A stretch of DNA of 64,000 nt, from positions 3,596,001-3,660,000 of the forward strand of contig NZ_CP151087.1 in assembly GCF_038396785.1 (NCBI RefSeq), read 5' to 3'. Origin of the DNA: Sphingobacterium thalpophilum. GTDB taxonomy: Bacteria > Bacteroidota > Bacteroidia > Sphingobacteriales > Sphingobacteriaceae. The translations under genes and the position numbers were made by a program. Position 1 is the stretch's first letter; each line of letters starts with the position of its first letter. The notes beneath the pieces are model-generated. The model was given only the letters and a program-made list of their open reading frames with translations. It had not been told where the DNA came from and did no database searches. Shown in pieces: positions 27,752 to 37,851 of this stretch.

Positions 27752-28503
27752 TGGAACAAACCGTAGAACAAAAATTGAAAGCATTATGGCTTTTACAAGC
27801 CATACATACTAAAATAGACAAAATTCGCCAAGTTCGTGGTGAATTGCCTATGGAAGTTGCAGATCTTGAAGATGAGATTGCGGGTTTAGAAACTCGTATT
27901 GAGAAGATCAGAATAGACTTAGACGATTTAGAAGATTCGATCGTTAAGCGTAAAAACATGATTAAGGATGCCCAAGCTGCTATCAAAAAATATGAGTCGC
28001 AGCTGAATGAGGTAAAGAATAATCGTGAGTACGACGCTATTTCGAAAGAAATCGAAATCCAAGGTCTTGAGATTCAGGTTTGCGAGAAACGAATCAAAGA
28101 AGCAGAATTTGAGATTCGTAACAAAACAGAAAACTACGATACTACTGTAGGAAATCTTGAGTATAGCAAAAGCGAACTTGAGGGAAAAAAGAAAGAATTG
28201 GAAACAATTACTTCTGAAACTCAAAAAGAAGAAGATGCATTGTTAGCAAAAGCTGCTGAGGCTGAAGCGAATATCGAAGAACGTTTGGTAAAGGTATACT
28301 ACCGTTTGCGTAACTCGTTTAAAAACGGACTTGCTGTTGTTTCGATCGATCGTGATAGCTGTTCAGGATGTCATAATAAGATTCCTGCTCAAATGCAATC
28401 AGAAATACGTCAACGTAAGAAAATCATCATTTGTGAACACTGTGGTCGCGTTTTGGTTGATGAAGGAATTGTGTTAGAAATCGAACAAGAGTACGGTTTC
28501 TAA
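27751..28503 (+). CDS. Coiled-coil zinc-ribbon protein
   Basis: 250-residue protein: residues about 15-180 form a long charged coiled coil, and the C-terminus is a C4 zinc ribbon (CSGCHNKIP near residue 204 and CEHCGRVL near 228). This architecture is widespread and usually placed next to a Nif3-family gene, as here. I use the ATG at 27751 that overlaps the Nif3 stop; a TTG 3 bases earlier is less likely. Probably a nucleic-acid-associated protein, but function is not established. Confidence 0.85.
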   Translation: MEQTVEQKLKALWLLQAIHTKIDKIRQVRGELPMEVADLEDEIAGLETRIEKIRIDLDDLEDSIVKRKNMIKDAQAAIKKYESQLNEVKNNREYDAISKEIEIQGLEIQVCEKRIKEAEFEIRNKTENYDTTVGNLEYSKSELEGKKKELETITSETQKEEDALLAKAAEAEANIEERLVKVYYRLRNSFKNGLAVVSIDRDSCSGCHNKIPAQMQSEIRQRKKIIICEHCGRVLVDEGIVLEIEQEYGF

Positions 28504-28521
28504 TCCTCAATAAATAAAGGA

Positions 28522-28552
28522 AGGTCCTGCTGTAAAGCAGGACTTTTTTTTT
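28522..28552 (+). terminator. Rho-independent terminator
   Basis: A 10-bp stem (AGGTCCTGCT with AGCAGGACTT, one G-U pair) followed by nine or more T, 18 bases after the zinc-ribbon stop. Confidence 0.85.
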
Positions 28553-28645
28553 GTCATATTTTTTATGCAACTTTGTTGATATACTAACTAGGTCCGCTTA
28601 CAAAAGTGTAGTTTTGTGTGTGGTAAATTTAACCTTTAAACGTTT

Positions 28646-31600
28646 ATGAATAAAACTCATTTCAAGTTATTTGCTGCCTTTTTGCTCGGTACATCCTTTC
28701 TGCAAACAAAAGCGCAAGAAACCCTATTGCTTCGAAATCCAAGTATTAGCGCCAACAATATTGCTTTTGTCTATGGTGGAGATATTTGGATTGCCGAAAA
28801 AAACGGAGCTAATCCGAGACGCCTTACAACAAATCCTGGGGTGGAACAGAATCCAATGTTTTCTCCAGACGGCAAGAAAGTAGCATTCACAGGAAATTAT
28901 GACGGAAATACAGACGTATATGTAATCCCTGTAACGGGTGGTGAGCCCAAACGTATCACTTATCATCCCTCTTCGGATGTATTGCGGGGATGGCTCAATA
29001 ATGATGAAGTATATTATACGACATCTCGTGATTTCACCTATGCTTTAAGTCCACGATTATACAGTTCCAATATTCAAATGTCGGGAATGGACAAGGCGCT
29101 CATTATGCCTGAGGCTACTCAGGGAAGCCCTTCTGCCGATGGTCGTTATTGGGCTTACATCAAGAATACTGACCCTACTGAAAGAGATCGAGTAGCCTTT
29201 AAGCGTTACCGGGGTGGTGGTATGCCAACCATTTGGATCTTTGATACCAAAACAAAAGAAATCGAGACTATTCCGAATGTTAAAAGTAATGATGTTAAGC
29301 CATTATGGTTGGGAACGAAGGTTTATTTCCTATCTGACCGCGATAAAATTGTCAATATTTTTAGCTACGACACCAAAACTAAAAAGGTTGAAAAACTAAC
29401 AGATTTCAAAGATTATGATGTACGTTCCTTGAATGGGAATGGTAACGACTTGATTTTTGAATATGCTGGAGTATTGAATACACTGAATCTAAACGGAAAT
29501 AAAATTACTCCTTTGCACATCACTGTGAATACAGATGTCATGTACAAAAGACCGTATTATAAAGATATCAAGGACGATATACGTTATGCTACATTATCTC
29601 CTACGGGTCAGCGCGCGTTATTTGAAGCACGTGGGGAGATCTTTACGGTACCAAAGGAAAAAGGAGAAGCTCGAAATTTATCTAATTCACCAGGTTCGCA
29701 TGAACGTTTTCCAGATTGGTCTCCTAATGGTAAATGGGTTTCATATATCTCAGATAAAAATGGATCCTATCAGTTGGTACTGATGGATCAGTTCGGAAAA
29801 GATCAGCCCTTATACTTTAATTTAGGGGAAACCAATTTCTATTTTGAACCTACTTGGTCACCAGATTCAAAGAAGCTTTTTTACAATGATGCGCATCTTA
29901 ATCTGTATTATATTGATATTGCTTCCAAGACTGTTGTCAAAGTTGCCGACGACAAATTAAGTGGTCAAACCGGGCGTGTATCCAATCATTTCCAACCAAG
30001 TTGGTCTCCAGATTCAAAATGGATATCCTTTATACGTACACTGGAAAATGGTGCACCTGCTGTGTTCATGTATAACTTAGATACAAAGAAAACTCAGCAA
30101 ATTACGGATGGTATGAGCTCTGCCCGCAGTACAGCATTTTCGCAAGATGGTAAATATTTATTTTTCACGGCGAGTACAAATACAGGTTTAACAAATTCTG
30201 GTTTACATATGTCCGCTGTACAGCGTAATGTAGATTATGCAGTCTATGCTTTTATCCTGTCGAGCAAAACACCATCATTCTTTAAAAACGATAGTGATGA
30301 TGAGCAAATCCGTGAAGATAAAGCTGATAAAAAGGAAGAGGGAGAGAATAATAAAAAAGAACGTGTAAAAGAGAATGATAAAAAATCCCCTAAAAAGGAT
30401 AAGAAGGAAGAGTCAGTTGCAAGCAAGCCGGTTGACAAATCTATTCAGGTAGACTTTGATCGTATAGAGAATCGAATTGTTGCTCTCCCTTTGCCAGCCG
30501 GTCCTTACTGGAATTTAAATGGTTTGGTTCCGAATCAATTGACTTATCAACGTGGTGGAACAATCGGGGCATATGATTTTAAGGATCTTGAAAATAAAAC
30601 CTTAGTGGAGAATGCACGTAGTTTTGTTATTAGTGCTGATGGTAAAAAAATGTTATATCAAACGGGAAATGGGTTCAATATTGTAACAGCTGGGCAAAAA
30701 GTAGCCTCTCCTACTGCAGGAGAAGTCAAGTTAGGTGGAATTCAGCAATTGGTGGATCCCGCAGCCGAATGGAAACAGGTATTCAATGAAGTTTGGTCAA
30801 TGCAAAAAGACTATTTCTATGTAGAAAATATGCATGGTGCTGACTGGAAAGCGATGAAAACCAAATATGAAAAATTCTTGCCTTTTGTAAACCATCGTTC
30901 TGATCTTGGTTATTTATTGAACGAAATGATGGGAGAAATGGTCGTGGGACACAATTATATCTATCCAGGAGATCAACCTTCTACGCCATCAGTTTCAGTT
31001 GGTGTGTTGGGAGCAGATTATACGCTAAAGAATGGTTATTATCAGATCGCCAAATTGTTTACGCGTCTTGAATGGAATCCATCGTTCAAAGCTCCATTGG
31101 CTGAACCGGGATTAAACATAAAAGAAGGAGATTATATTGTTGCTGTTAATGGTACTGAATTGACTGAGGATAAGGATATCTATAGTTTATTTGACAATAC
31201 TGTTGGTAAACAAGTTACGTTGAAGGTCAATTCAAAACCTTCTTTGGTTGGCGCACGTGAAGTAATCGTTAAGCCTATCTCGTTTAGTGATGAAATGAAC
31301 TTGCGTAACATGGAATGGGTCGAAAGGAACCGTAAAAAAGTAAATGAATTGAGCAATGGGCAAATAGCTTATGTGTACATGCCGAATACCGGTCCTGAAG
31401 GGTATACCTATTTCAATCGGTATTACTTCGCTCAGATGGATAAAAAGGCTCTTCTAATGGACGAAAGGAACAACGGTGGTGGCTGGGTTGCCGATTACGT
31501 GATTGATCTCTTATCTCGCGAGTTAATCGCTGGCTGGGGAATTCGTGATGGAAAAGGATTTACGACTCCGGGAAATGGTATTTATGGACCAAAAGCCATG

Positions 31601-31963
31601 ATTATTAATGAAAATGCAGGCTCAGGTGGGGATATGATGCCTTATATGTTTCGTTTTAAAGGACTGGGCAAATTGGTCGGTCGTACAACAATGGGGATTT
31701 TGGTTGGCATAAGCGGTTACCCTCCTTTGTTGGATGGAGGCCGTATTACTTCACCAAACTTCGGTGTCTATGACCTAAAAGGAAATTGGATTATCGAAAA
31801 TGAAGGGGTCGCTCCTGATGTATTTATCGAACAATTGCCTAAAGATCTTTTGGAAGGCCGAGATCCTCAACTTGAAAGAACGGTGAAGATATTGTTGGAA
31901 GAAATGAAAACGTATCCTTACAAAAATTTACAAAAACCAGCCGATCCTATTCGGGTGAATTAA
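28646..31963 (+). CDS. Tricorn-like S41 family protease
   Basis: A 1105-residue exported protease with signal peptide (cleavage near TKAQE). Residues about 25-520 are beta-propeller repeats of WD40/TolB type (motifs such as NPMFSPDGKKVAF, PDWSPNGKWVSY). A Lys/Glu-rich, low-complexity linker follows near residues 550-600, then a PDZ-like region near 800-890 and the S41 catalytic domain with NENAGSGGD near residue 992, containing the candidate nucleophile Ser and adjoining Asp of tricorn. Likely a periplasmic peptidase. A paralogue lies at 58391. Confidence 0.9.
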   Translation: MNKTHFKLFAAFLLGTSFLQTKAQETLLLRNPSISANNIAFVYGGDIWIAEKNGANPRRLTTNPGVEQNPMFSPDGKKVAFTGNYDGNTDVYVIPVTGGEPKRITYHPSSDVLRGWLNNDEVYYTTSRDFTYALSPRLYSSNIQMSGMDKALIMPEATQGSPSADGRYWAYIKNTDPTERDRVAFKRYRGGGMPTIWIFDTKTKEIETIPNVKSNDVKPLWLGTKVYFLSDRDKIVNIFSYDTKTKKVEKLTDFKDYDVRSLNGNGNDLIFEYAGVLNTLNLNGNKITPLHITVNTDVMYKRPYYKDIKDDIRYATLSPTGQRALFEARGEIFTVPKEKGEARNLSNSPGSHERFPDWSPNGKWVSYISDKNGSYQLVLMDQFGKDQPLYFNLGETNFYFEPTWSPDSKKLFYNDAHLNLYYIDIASKTVVKVADDKLSGQTGRVSNHFQPSWSPDSKWISFIRTLENGAPAVFMYNLDTKKTQQITDGMSSARSTAFSQDGKYLFFTASTNTGLTNSGLHMSAVQRNVDYAVYAFILSSKTPSFFKNDSDDEQIREDKADKKEEGENNKKERVKENDKKSPKKDKKEESVASKPVDKSIQVDFDRIENRIVALPLPAGPYWNLNGLVPNQLTYQRGGTIGAYDFKDLENKTLVENARSFVISADGKKMLYQTGNGFNIVTAGQKVASPTAGEVKLGGIQQLVDPAAEWKQVFNEVWSMQKDYFYVENMHGADWKAMKTKYEKFLPFVNHRSDLGYLLNEMMGEMVVGHNYIYPGDQPSTPSVSVGVLGADYTLKNGYYQIAKLFTRLEWNPSFKAPLAEPGLNIKEGDYIVAVNGTELTEDKDIYSLFDNTVGKQVTLKVNSKPSLVGAREVIVKPISFSDEMNLRNMEWVERNRKKVNELSNGQIAYVYMPNTGPEGYTYFNRYYFAQMDKKALLMDERNNGGGWVADYVIDLLSRELIAGWGIRDGKGFTTPGNGIYGPKAMIINENAGSGGDMMPYMFRFKGLGKLVGRTTMGILVGISGYPPLLDGGRITSPNFGVYDLKGNWIIENEGVAPDVFIEQLPKDLLEGRDPQLERTVKILLEEMKTYPYKNLQKPADPIRVN

Positions 31964-31977
31964 AAGAGTATAAATCT

Positions 31978-32009
31978 AAGGGCTTTGAAGAGATTCAAAG
32001 CCCTTTTTT
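31978..32009 (+). terminator. Rho-independent terminator
   Basis: An 11-bp stem AAGGGCTTTGA/TCAAAGCCCTT with a 6-base loop and T-run, 14 bases after the tricorn stop. Confidence 0.85.
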
Positions 32010-32201
32010 GATCATATAGTTTGTATGTAACTGCATCCATATCCGAGATGATTGAATATATCTCGTGTAGTTTTTATCGTAATTAGATCATATCATTCGT
32101 TTTCATTAGGCCAATACAAATCAGATGCTAAAATTTGATTGGACATGACAATTTTAATAAATCTTGCTTTTATTGTTATCTTTAACTGATATTTACTAGA
32201 T

Positions 32202-33125
32202 ATGTTTCCTGAAAAAACACCCCATCCGTTTCAATCTTTGTTACGATTGATCTTAATGGTTATCGGTTTTACCATTCTTTCGCAGATTATTACTATTCTG
32301 ATTATTGCAAGTTATTATACATTCACCAGGCAGGTCTTCTCACTGGAATCCTTAATGAATGGATCGGCCAATGAGATGCGCTTTATGTTGTTAATGAGCA
32401 GCTTGGGATCTTTTGTTGTACCAGCTTATCTGATGAATACACGCGAAGGATATGGCATTACATATTTTAAACTGAAACAATGGCCTAGCGGAATGCAATT
32501 TGGCTATATATTTTTAGCAATGCTTTCTTTTATGCCTTTGATGAGTCTGATCGGTCACTGGAATGAATCCTTACAATTGCCCGATAGTATGCAATCGTTG
32601 CAGCGTTGGATGGAGCGTAGCGAAAAGGAATCGGGTGATTTAATTAAGGGCATAATTATGGAGTCGAGTATATCCGGCTTTTTGTACAATATTGTTGTAC
32701 TGGCCTTAATTCCGGCCATAGGTGAAGAATTGCTGTTTCGTGGTATTTTGCAAAAAATAATAGGAAGATGGTTGAGCAATCAGCATGTGGTTATATGGCT
32801 CGTTGCTATTATCTTCAGTGCGATACACCTGCAATTTTTTGGTTTTGTTCCCCGCATGTTATTGGGGGCTTTTTTTGGCTATCTTTATGTATGGAGCAAG
32901 AACATCATATTGCCCATCTTTGGGCACTTTGTTAATAATGCCGGTGCCACAATTGGAGCATTTTATTACGTAAGACAGGGAAAGAGTTATGATGAACTCA
33001 ATGCATTTGAGTTACAATCTTGGTGGATATATCTTGTAGCCTTCATTTTTACTCTTATTTTTGTATTCTTATTTTATCGATCAACGCAAAAAGAGAACAA
33101 TGGAGAACGATTGGAAAAAAATTAA
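32202..33125 (+). CDS. CPBP family intramembrane metalloprotease
   Basis: A 307-residue polytopic membrane protein of the CPBP/Abi family (Rce1-like). Active-site motifs: EELLFRG near residue 178, FSAIHLQ near 206 and GHFVNN near 244, giving the two Glu, His and Asn/His residues expected. About seven or eight hydrophobic spans. The 3' end overlaps the following DUF2007 gene by 26 bases, forming a transcription unit with cdsA and DUF2461 that is typical in Bacteroidota. Substrate unknown. Confidence 0.88.
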   Translation: MFPEKTPHPFQSLLRLILMVIGFTILSQIITILIIASYYTFTRQVFSLESLMNGSANEMRFMLLMSSLGSFVVPAYLMNTREGYGITYFKLKQWPSGMQFGYIFLAMLSFMPLMSLIGHWNESLQLPDSMQSLQRWMERSEKESGDLIKGIIMESSISGFLYNIVVLALIPAIGEELLFRGILQKIIGRWLSNQHVVIWLVAIIFSAIHLQFFGFVPRMLLGAFFGYLYVWSKNIILPIFGHFVNNAGATIGAFYYVRQGKSYDELNAFELQSWWIYLVAFIFTLIFVFLFYRSTQKENNGERLEKN

Positions 33126-33315
33126 AACATATACAAATGCTATTCAAGCCGAGATAGTCAAACAAATGTTGGAAGAGAATGGTATTCCGGCTGTCGCGTT
33201 GAATAAACAAGATTCTTCTTATCTGTTTGGAAAAATTGAACTTTATGTCAGCGAAGGATCTATCGAAGCAGCCGAAAGGTTAATTGAGGAATCGGAGGGG
33301 GATTTTAGTTTATGA
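33100..33315 (+). CDS. DUF2007-type small protein
   Basis: 71-residue protein with the DUF2007 (signal-transducing-PII-like fold) pattern: KKIKTYTNAIQAEIVKQMLEE, NGIPAVALNKQDSS and a C-terminal SEGSIEAAERLIEE. The start at 33100 (MENDWKKI) is chosen over an upstream in-frame codon at 33061 because the family begins there. It overlaps its upstream neighbour by 26 bases and cdsA by 4 (ATGA). Confidence 0.8.
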   Translation: MENDWKKIKTYTNAIQAEIVKQMLEENGIPAVALNKQDSSYLFGKIELYVSEGSIEAAERLIEESEGDFSL

Positions 33316-34112
33316 AAACAAGAGCAATAACCGGAGTAATCTTTGTGGCTGTTATGATAGCGGCTACTCTTTTGGGAGCTTATGTTTATTCCATCTTTTT
33401 TACCTTGCTAAGTACATGGTGTCTTTATGAATTCTATGGAATCGTTTCATCCGAAGAACGCGCTCCAAATAAAGTGATTGGTATCGCCCTGGCCTTGGTA
33501 CTGTTTGTTTTGGGATCTTTAATTTCGATGGATCTGCTTGCGGTAAAATTTTTAGCACTGATTATTCCGTTTATAAGTGCGACTTATATTATTTCACTTT
33601 TTCAGAAGAGAGCTTTTCCTTTTAATGATATTGCCTATACTTTTTTGGGAATAGCTTATGTTACATTACCTTTTTTCCTGTTTTCCAAATTAGGGTTTAT
33701 GCAAGGTACTTTTAACTATGTGCTGCCTTTAGGTTTTTTAATCTTATTGTGGACAAACGATACAGGGGCATATCTCGCTGGACGAAGCTTTGGAAAACGT
33801 AAACTATTCGAACGAATCTCACCAAAGAAAACATGGGAAGGTTTTTTCGGTGGATTGATTTTGGCAATTGTTGCTGCAGTGAATCTAGAGAAGTATTTTG
33901 GTTATCTACCGCTCTGGCAATGGGTAAGTATAGCAGCTATTATCAGTATTGTTGGAACATTGGGAGACTTAGTTGAGTCGATGTTAAAGCGTAGCTTGCA
34001 CGTAAAAGATTCCGGAAATATATTGCCCGGACATGGTGGTTTTTTAGATAGATTTGATGGGTTGTTATTAGCGGCACCTATGGTCTATGTTTTCTTAATT
34101 TTAATCAATTGA
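33312..34112 (+). CDS. cdsA: Phosphatidate cytidylyltransferase
   Basis: Integral membrane enzyme making CDP-diacylglycerol from CTP and phosphatidate, the branch point of phospholipid synthesis. The 266-residue protein has multiple membrane spans, a KKTWEGFFGG motif near residue 176 and the family signature from GDLVESMLKR to GFLDRFDGL near residues 217-255 with the metal-binding Asp residues. It is coupled to the DUF2007 gene by a 4-base overlap. Confidence 0.95.
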   Translation: MKTRAITGVIFVAVMIAATLLGAYVYSIFFTLLSTWCLYEFYGIVSSEERAPNKVIGIALALVLFVLGSLISMDLLAVKFLALIIPFISATYIISLFQKRAFPFNDIAYTFLGIAYVTLPFFLFSKLGFMQGTFNYVLPLGFLILLWTNDTGAYLAGRSFGKRKLFERISPKKTWEGFFGGLILAIVAAVNLEKYFGYLPLWQWVSIAAIISIVGTLGDLVESMLKRSLHVKDSGNILPGHGGFLDRFDGLLLAAPMVYVFLILIN

Positions 34113-34119
34113 TTGTATT

Positions 34120-34791
34120 ATGAGTCACATTCAAAAATCTACATTTGATTTTTTAACGGAATTGAAAGCCAATAATTCTCGGGAATGGTTTGCCGATAAC
34201 AGAGCTAAATATGAAGCTGCATTGGTCGATGTGAGAAATTTTTTGACAGACTTAATTGCCGCTTTGAGCGAGTTTGACCCTAAAATCAATACTTCCATAC
34301 AGGCAAGTAAATGTTTGTTTCGTATTTACCGTGATACCCGCTTTTCAAATGATAAAACACCTTATAAAAGTTGGTTTGGGGCAGGAATTTCAGTTGATGG
34401 AAGAAAGTTGCAGGGACCAGAGTACTATATTCATATTGGAGCAGAAAATTCATTTATTGCCTGTGGATATTGGCGTCCAGAAAAGCAACATTTGGAGGCA
34501 ATAAGACAAGAAATTGATTACAGTGGTAATAAATTGGATGAAATTTTAAAAACAGTATTGACAGGCGGTAATATTGCACTTTTCAAAGAAGATTTACTGA
34601 AGCGTACCCCTGCGGGCTATAGCGAGGATAATCCTTTTATTGACTTTATCAAATTGAAAAGTTTTGTGTTGGATAGATCTTTAACTATTAAGGATTTATC
34701 AGCAAAAAATGCGTTAGATAATATCGTGGCTTCCTATAAAAGCATGCTTCCTTTTAAAGAGTTCTTACAAGAAGCCATCGATACGGACTAA
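34120..34791 (+). CDS. DUF2461 family protein
   Basis: A 223-residue DUF2461 (TIGR02453-type) protein, with family motifs FLTELKANNSREWFADN near the N-terminus, RIYRDTRFSNDKTPYK near residue 68, and GCGYWRP-like ACGYWRPEKQ near 113. Function unknown. It begins 7 bases behind cdsA. Its last base directly abuts the stop codon of convergent anmK, so there is no intergenic space. Confidence 0.85.
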   Translation: MSHIQKSTFDFLTELKANNSREWFADNRAKYEAALVDVRNFLTDLIAALSEFDPKINTSIQASKCLFRIYRDTRFSNDKTPYKSWFGAGISVDGRKLQGPEYYIHIGAENSFIACGYWRPEKQHLEAIRQEIDYSGNKLDEILKTVLTGGNIALFKEDLLKRTPAGYSEDNPFIDFIKLKSFVLDRSLTIKDLSAKNALDNIVASYKSMLPFKEFLQEAIDTD

Positions 34792-35988
34792 TTATTCCGG
34801 TAAGCTGATTTTGCCCATGCAGACAGCGGGCGAATCTTTAATTTGCGCTACATTGGATTTGTTGCCTACCAAAGTTTCATTTGCTAACAAAGCAAAGAGG
34901 ACGGCCTCTTTTGCATCTGGATTGATACCTAATGTTGCAAAGCTTTCAACTTTACGGGTAGGTAAGCTCCTTTTGATGTAATCAAATAGCAAAGGATTGT
35001 GCAGTCCACCACCACTTATATATACAGCCACATTAGATAGTCCTTCTGACTGCTTTCGGATGCCATTGACCATCGCAAGAGCCGCAAAGCGATTGAGGGT
35101 CGCCATGACGTTTTCATGTGGAATATGAGTCGTTTTCGAACGCTCTTGCGCCTTTTCGAGATAAGCGAGATTAAATAGTTCGGGCCCGGTGGTTTTTGGA
35201 AAGGGCAGTGTTAGAAATTCTTCTGTTAATAATTGATTTAATAGCGCATCATTTACTTGTCCCTTTTTGGCCATATAGGCATCTCTATCCATCTCCTGAT
35301 TAAAATTAGCCTTCATGTATTGGTTCATCATCGTATTGCCTGGACCGAGATCTGTTGCATAGGCTTTCAATTTTGTTTGATGGCTTGGGATAAATGTGAA
35401 ATTAGAAATACCGCCAATATTCAGTAAGAATCGATTCTCTGTTGCATGCGAGAAAAGAAGGTAGTCGCCATAGGCTGCCAAAGGTGCCCCTTCTCCTCCT
35501 GCAGCAATATGTTTTTGCCTAAAGTCAGATAGGGTTATGATACCTGTATCTACCGCGATATGATCTCCATCTCCAATCTGTAAAGTGCTGTTGGGCCAGT
35601 TGCGGTCTTTGGTCAACGATTGAGGAGCATGGTATACGGTTTGCCCATGGCTGGCTATACAATCAATCTCACTGCTTGATAGATTCCATTGTTGCAATGC
35701 TGTGTTGATTAATTTGGCATGCGTGACTCCAATATAAGCATGGAGTCCCGAAAATAATTGCTGGTCGATATTTCGTTTTGCAAAAACTTCACGCACCCGC
35801 TCTCTAAAATCATCCTCATAATCCATTGTAGTAAAATTCTCGAGCTGTATTTTCGTTGTTTTACCTGCATTTTCTATGCGGCACACGGCGATATCAAGAC
35901 CATCCAGGGATGTTCCGGACATCAGGCCAATAATACGACGTTCTTTCTTTTGTGAAATTTGGTAAAGTCTTTCGATTTGAGGATTCAT
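34792..35988 (-). CDS. anmK: Anhydro-N-acetylmuramic acid kinase
   Basis: Phosphorylates 1,6-anhydro-MurNAc with ring opening, recycling peptidoglycan fragments. The 398-residue protein has the ATPase start GLMSGTSLDGLD near residue 22, IASHGQTVYH near 112, NIGGISNFTFIP near 191 and ATDLGPGNTM near 212. Length is typical. It stands alone, convergent with the DUF2461 gene. It fits functionally with the amidase and glucosaminidases found later in the window, although they are not linked. Confidence 0.94.
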   Translation of the reverse strand: MNPQIERLYQISQKKERRIIGLMSGTSLDGLDIAVCRIENAGKTTKIQLENFTTMDYEDDFRERVREVFAKRNIDQQLFSGLHAYIGVTHAKLINTALQQWNLSSSEIDCIASHGQTVYHAPQSLTKDRNWPNSTLQIGDGDHIAVDTGIITLSDFRQKHIAAGGEGAPLAAYGDYLLFSHATENRFLLNIGGISNFTFIPSHQTKLKAYATDLGPGNTMMNQYMKANFNQEMDRDAYMAKKGQVNDALLNQLLTEEFLTLPFPKTTGPELFNLAYLEKAQERSKTTHIPHENVMATLNRFAALAMVNGIRKQSEGLSNVAVYISGGGLHNPLLFDYIKRSLPTRKVESFATLGINPDAKEAVLFALLANETLVGNKSNVAQIKDSPAVCMGKISLPE

Positions 35989-36030
35989 AGCTTAAAAATA
36001 AACACAAAAATGTTATGATGAATATCATTT

Positions 36031-36059
36031 TTGACAATTAAAGATATTTTGTAACTTCA
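36031..36059 (+). promoter_or_regulatory. Possible promoter of gcvH
   Basis: TTG at 36031-36033 and TAACTTCA at 36052-36059 are separated by 18 bases, near the Bacteroidota TTG / TAnnTTTG pattern; the minus-7 box matches only partly. Confidence 0.4.
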
Positions 36060-36087
36060 CGGCATTAAAAATCAAAAATTAAATACA

Positions 36088-36468
36088 ATGAATTTTCCAG
36101 CAGAATTGAAATACACCAAAGATCACGAATGGATTCGTGTTGAAGGTGATGAAGCAGTTGTAGGGATTACCGATTTCGCTCAACGTGAATTGGGTGACAT
36201 CGTTTTTGTTGACATAAACACTGTAGGTGAAGAAGTAGCCGCTAATGAAGTTTTCGGTACAATTGAAGCCGTAAAAACAGTTTCTGATTTGTTTTTACCT
36301 GTAGCAGCTACGATTTTATCGGTGAATGAAGCTATTGATGCATCTCCTGAATTGGTCAATTCTGATCCTTATGGTGAAGGCTGGATTGTTCGTATTAAAT
36401 TGAACAACGCTGCTGATGTTGACGCTTTGTTATCTGCTGATCAGTACAAAGAAGAGATCAACGCATAA
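36088..36468 (+). CDS. gcvH: Glycine cleavage system H protein
   Basis: Lipoyl carrier protein of the glycine cleavage system, shuttling the aminomethyl group between the P, T and L proteins; H protein can also feed lipoate to other enzymes. The 126-residue protein shows the lipoylation context FGTIEAVKTVSDLFLP with the lipoylated Lys near residue 64, and DPYGEGWIVRI near the C-terminus. The P and T genes are not in the window. Confidence 0.96.
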   Translation: MNFPAELKYTKDHEWIRVEGDEAVVGITDFAQRELGDIVFVDINTVGEEVAANEVFGTIEAVKTVSDLFLPVAATILSVNEAIDASPELVNSDPYGEGWIVRIKLNNAADVDALLSADQYKEEINA

Positions 36469-36486
36469 ATTTGATATATAACAAAA

Positions 36487-36520
36487 AAAATAGGGGCCAA
36501 AAGGCCCCTATTTTATTTTT
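36487..36520 (+). terminator. gcvH terminator
   Basis: A 12-bp stem AAAATAGGGGCC/GGCCCCTATTTT with an AAAA loop and T-rich tail, 18 bases past the stop. The symmetric A/T flanks could work in both directions. Confidence 0.88.
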
Positions 36521-36633
36521 CGTCGTTTATTGGGTTTTTAAGGTGGTCACATCTGTCCTAAATAAATTTTAGGATTGGATTTCTGTGGTACAGGCATAGC
36601 TTTTTTCATCATTTCGATATTGACCCCTATTTT

Positions 36634-37809
36634 TCAATCTGCGAAGATCTTTAGCTGTCCCTTTTTTCCTTTTATAGGCGGCCTGAGAAAGGGATCATCT
36701 ATCCATTGCCAGATGTTTATCTTCACGAAGATATTCATTCTGATGAATGCGACCAGATTGGACAGGTTCCAGTCATATTTGGCCTTTTTTTGTAAGTATT
36801 TTAACAGTAATATGCCAATGAGTGAAGTCCAGATCTGGATCATCACTGCATTTTCAGAAGTCCCTATGAATGTCGATACTTTTAAGCGCTGCTTTAGATG
36901 CTTGAAGAAGACTTCGATATGCCAGCGTTGTTTATAGATGTTTGCCACCAAAGAAGCCTTCCACTTCGTATTATTGGTCAAAAAGTGGTACTCATTGCCA
37001 GTGGTGCTGTCCCAAAAGTGGACTAGGCGTAGCGGCTTGCCGTTGTATTTATTGCAGGCAGCACCGGATAGCTCAATGAGCTCATCCTTAAGGATCCCCT
37101 TTTCCATGAGTGCTTCACTCTGATAGGACTTGATAACCTTGTACTTCATATTAACTTTACTCCTGGTAACGAAGTAACACCCCCTGCTGTCCAAATCCCC
37201 AAGCCAGCTGTAATCCACGTAGCCACGGTCCACTACCACCACGCTTCCCTTGGAAAAACTGTAACTACCGGCTCGCTGGCTCTCATGTACTTTTCCATCG
37301 GTAATCTGCATAAAAACAGGTAGGCAGCCATCATAATCCAAGACAGTGTGCAGCTTTACGGCACCTTTGGTGCTGCGAAACTTTGCCCAGTCAAATACAG
37401 ATAGACATAAGGGGATGATGCTTGCATCCATCAGATATACTTTACGCTTTAGCTGAACAAGATCTTTGCGAAAATGGGTGTCCTTTTGCCAAAGCCTATC
37501 CAAAACAGAATAGTAAAGATCTTTGAAAAGTTCATGGGTACGGTGTGTGTTGATATAGGATATATTAGACTTACTTGGAGCTCTTACTACACCTAAGTGG
37601 TTCAGATTACCAGTGGTACTGCGTAGACCGTTACTAATATCACGAACCGAATCTGCCGAGGAAAAATGACAGAAAAGCATACTGACTAGATGCGTCCAGC
37701 TGTTGATCCCTTTCTGATGTTTGTCACTTTTGTGCTTTGAAACCAAATCTTTGAATAATTCGCGGTCGATAAGAGATAAAATCTGACTAAAAACATTTAA
37801 ATTTATCAT
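36634..37809 (-). CDS. IS4-type transposase with DUF4372-like N-terminus
   Basis: 391-residue DDE transposase, apparently intact. The N-terminal part (FSQILSLIDRELFKDLVSKH) matches the DUF4372-type domain found in IS4-group elements of Bacteroidota. Catalytic-domain landmarks: VYLMDASIIPLCLS near residue 125, VVVDRGYVDYSWL near 192 and the IS4-type YKQRWHIEVFFKHLKQRL near 291, which supplies the final Glu. I could not define terminal inverted repeats or a target duplication. It separates gcvH from the exported-protein gene at 37852. Confidence 0.88.
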   Translation of the reverse strand: MINLNVFSQILSLIDRELFKDLVSKHKSDKHQKGINSWTHLVSMLFCHFSSADSVRDISNGLRSTTGNLNHLGVVRAPSKSNISYINTHRTHELFKDLYYSVLDRLWQKDTHFRKDLVQLKRKVYLMDASIIPLCLSVFDWAKFRSTKGAVKLHTVLDYDGCLPVFMQITDGKVHESQRAGSYSFSKGSVVVVDRGYVDYSWLGDLDSRGCYFVTRSKVNMKYKVIKSYQSEALMEKGILKDELIELSGAACNKYNGKPLRLVHFWDSTTGNEYHFLTNNTKWKASLVANIYKQRWHIEVFFKHLKQRLKVSTFIGTSENAVMIQIWTSLIGILLLKYLQKKAKYDWNLSNLVAFIRMNIFVKINIWQWIDDPFLRPPIKGKKGQLKIFAD

Positions 37810-37851
37810 GGTGGTGTGTTATAATTTTGTGATTTAAATATAGCGATCTCG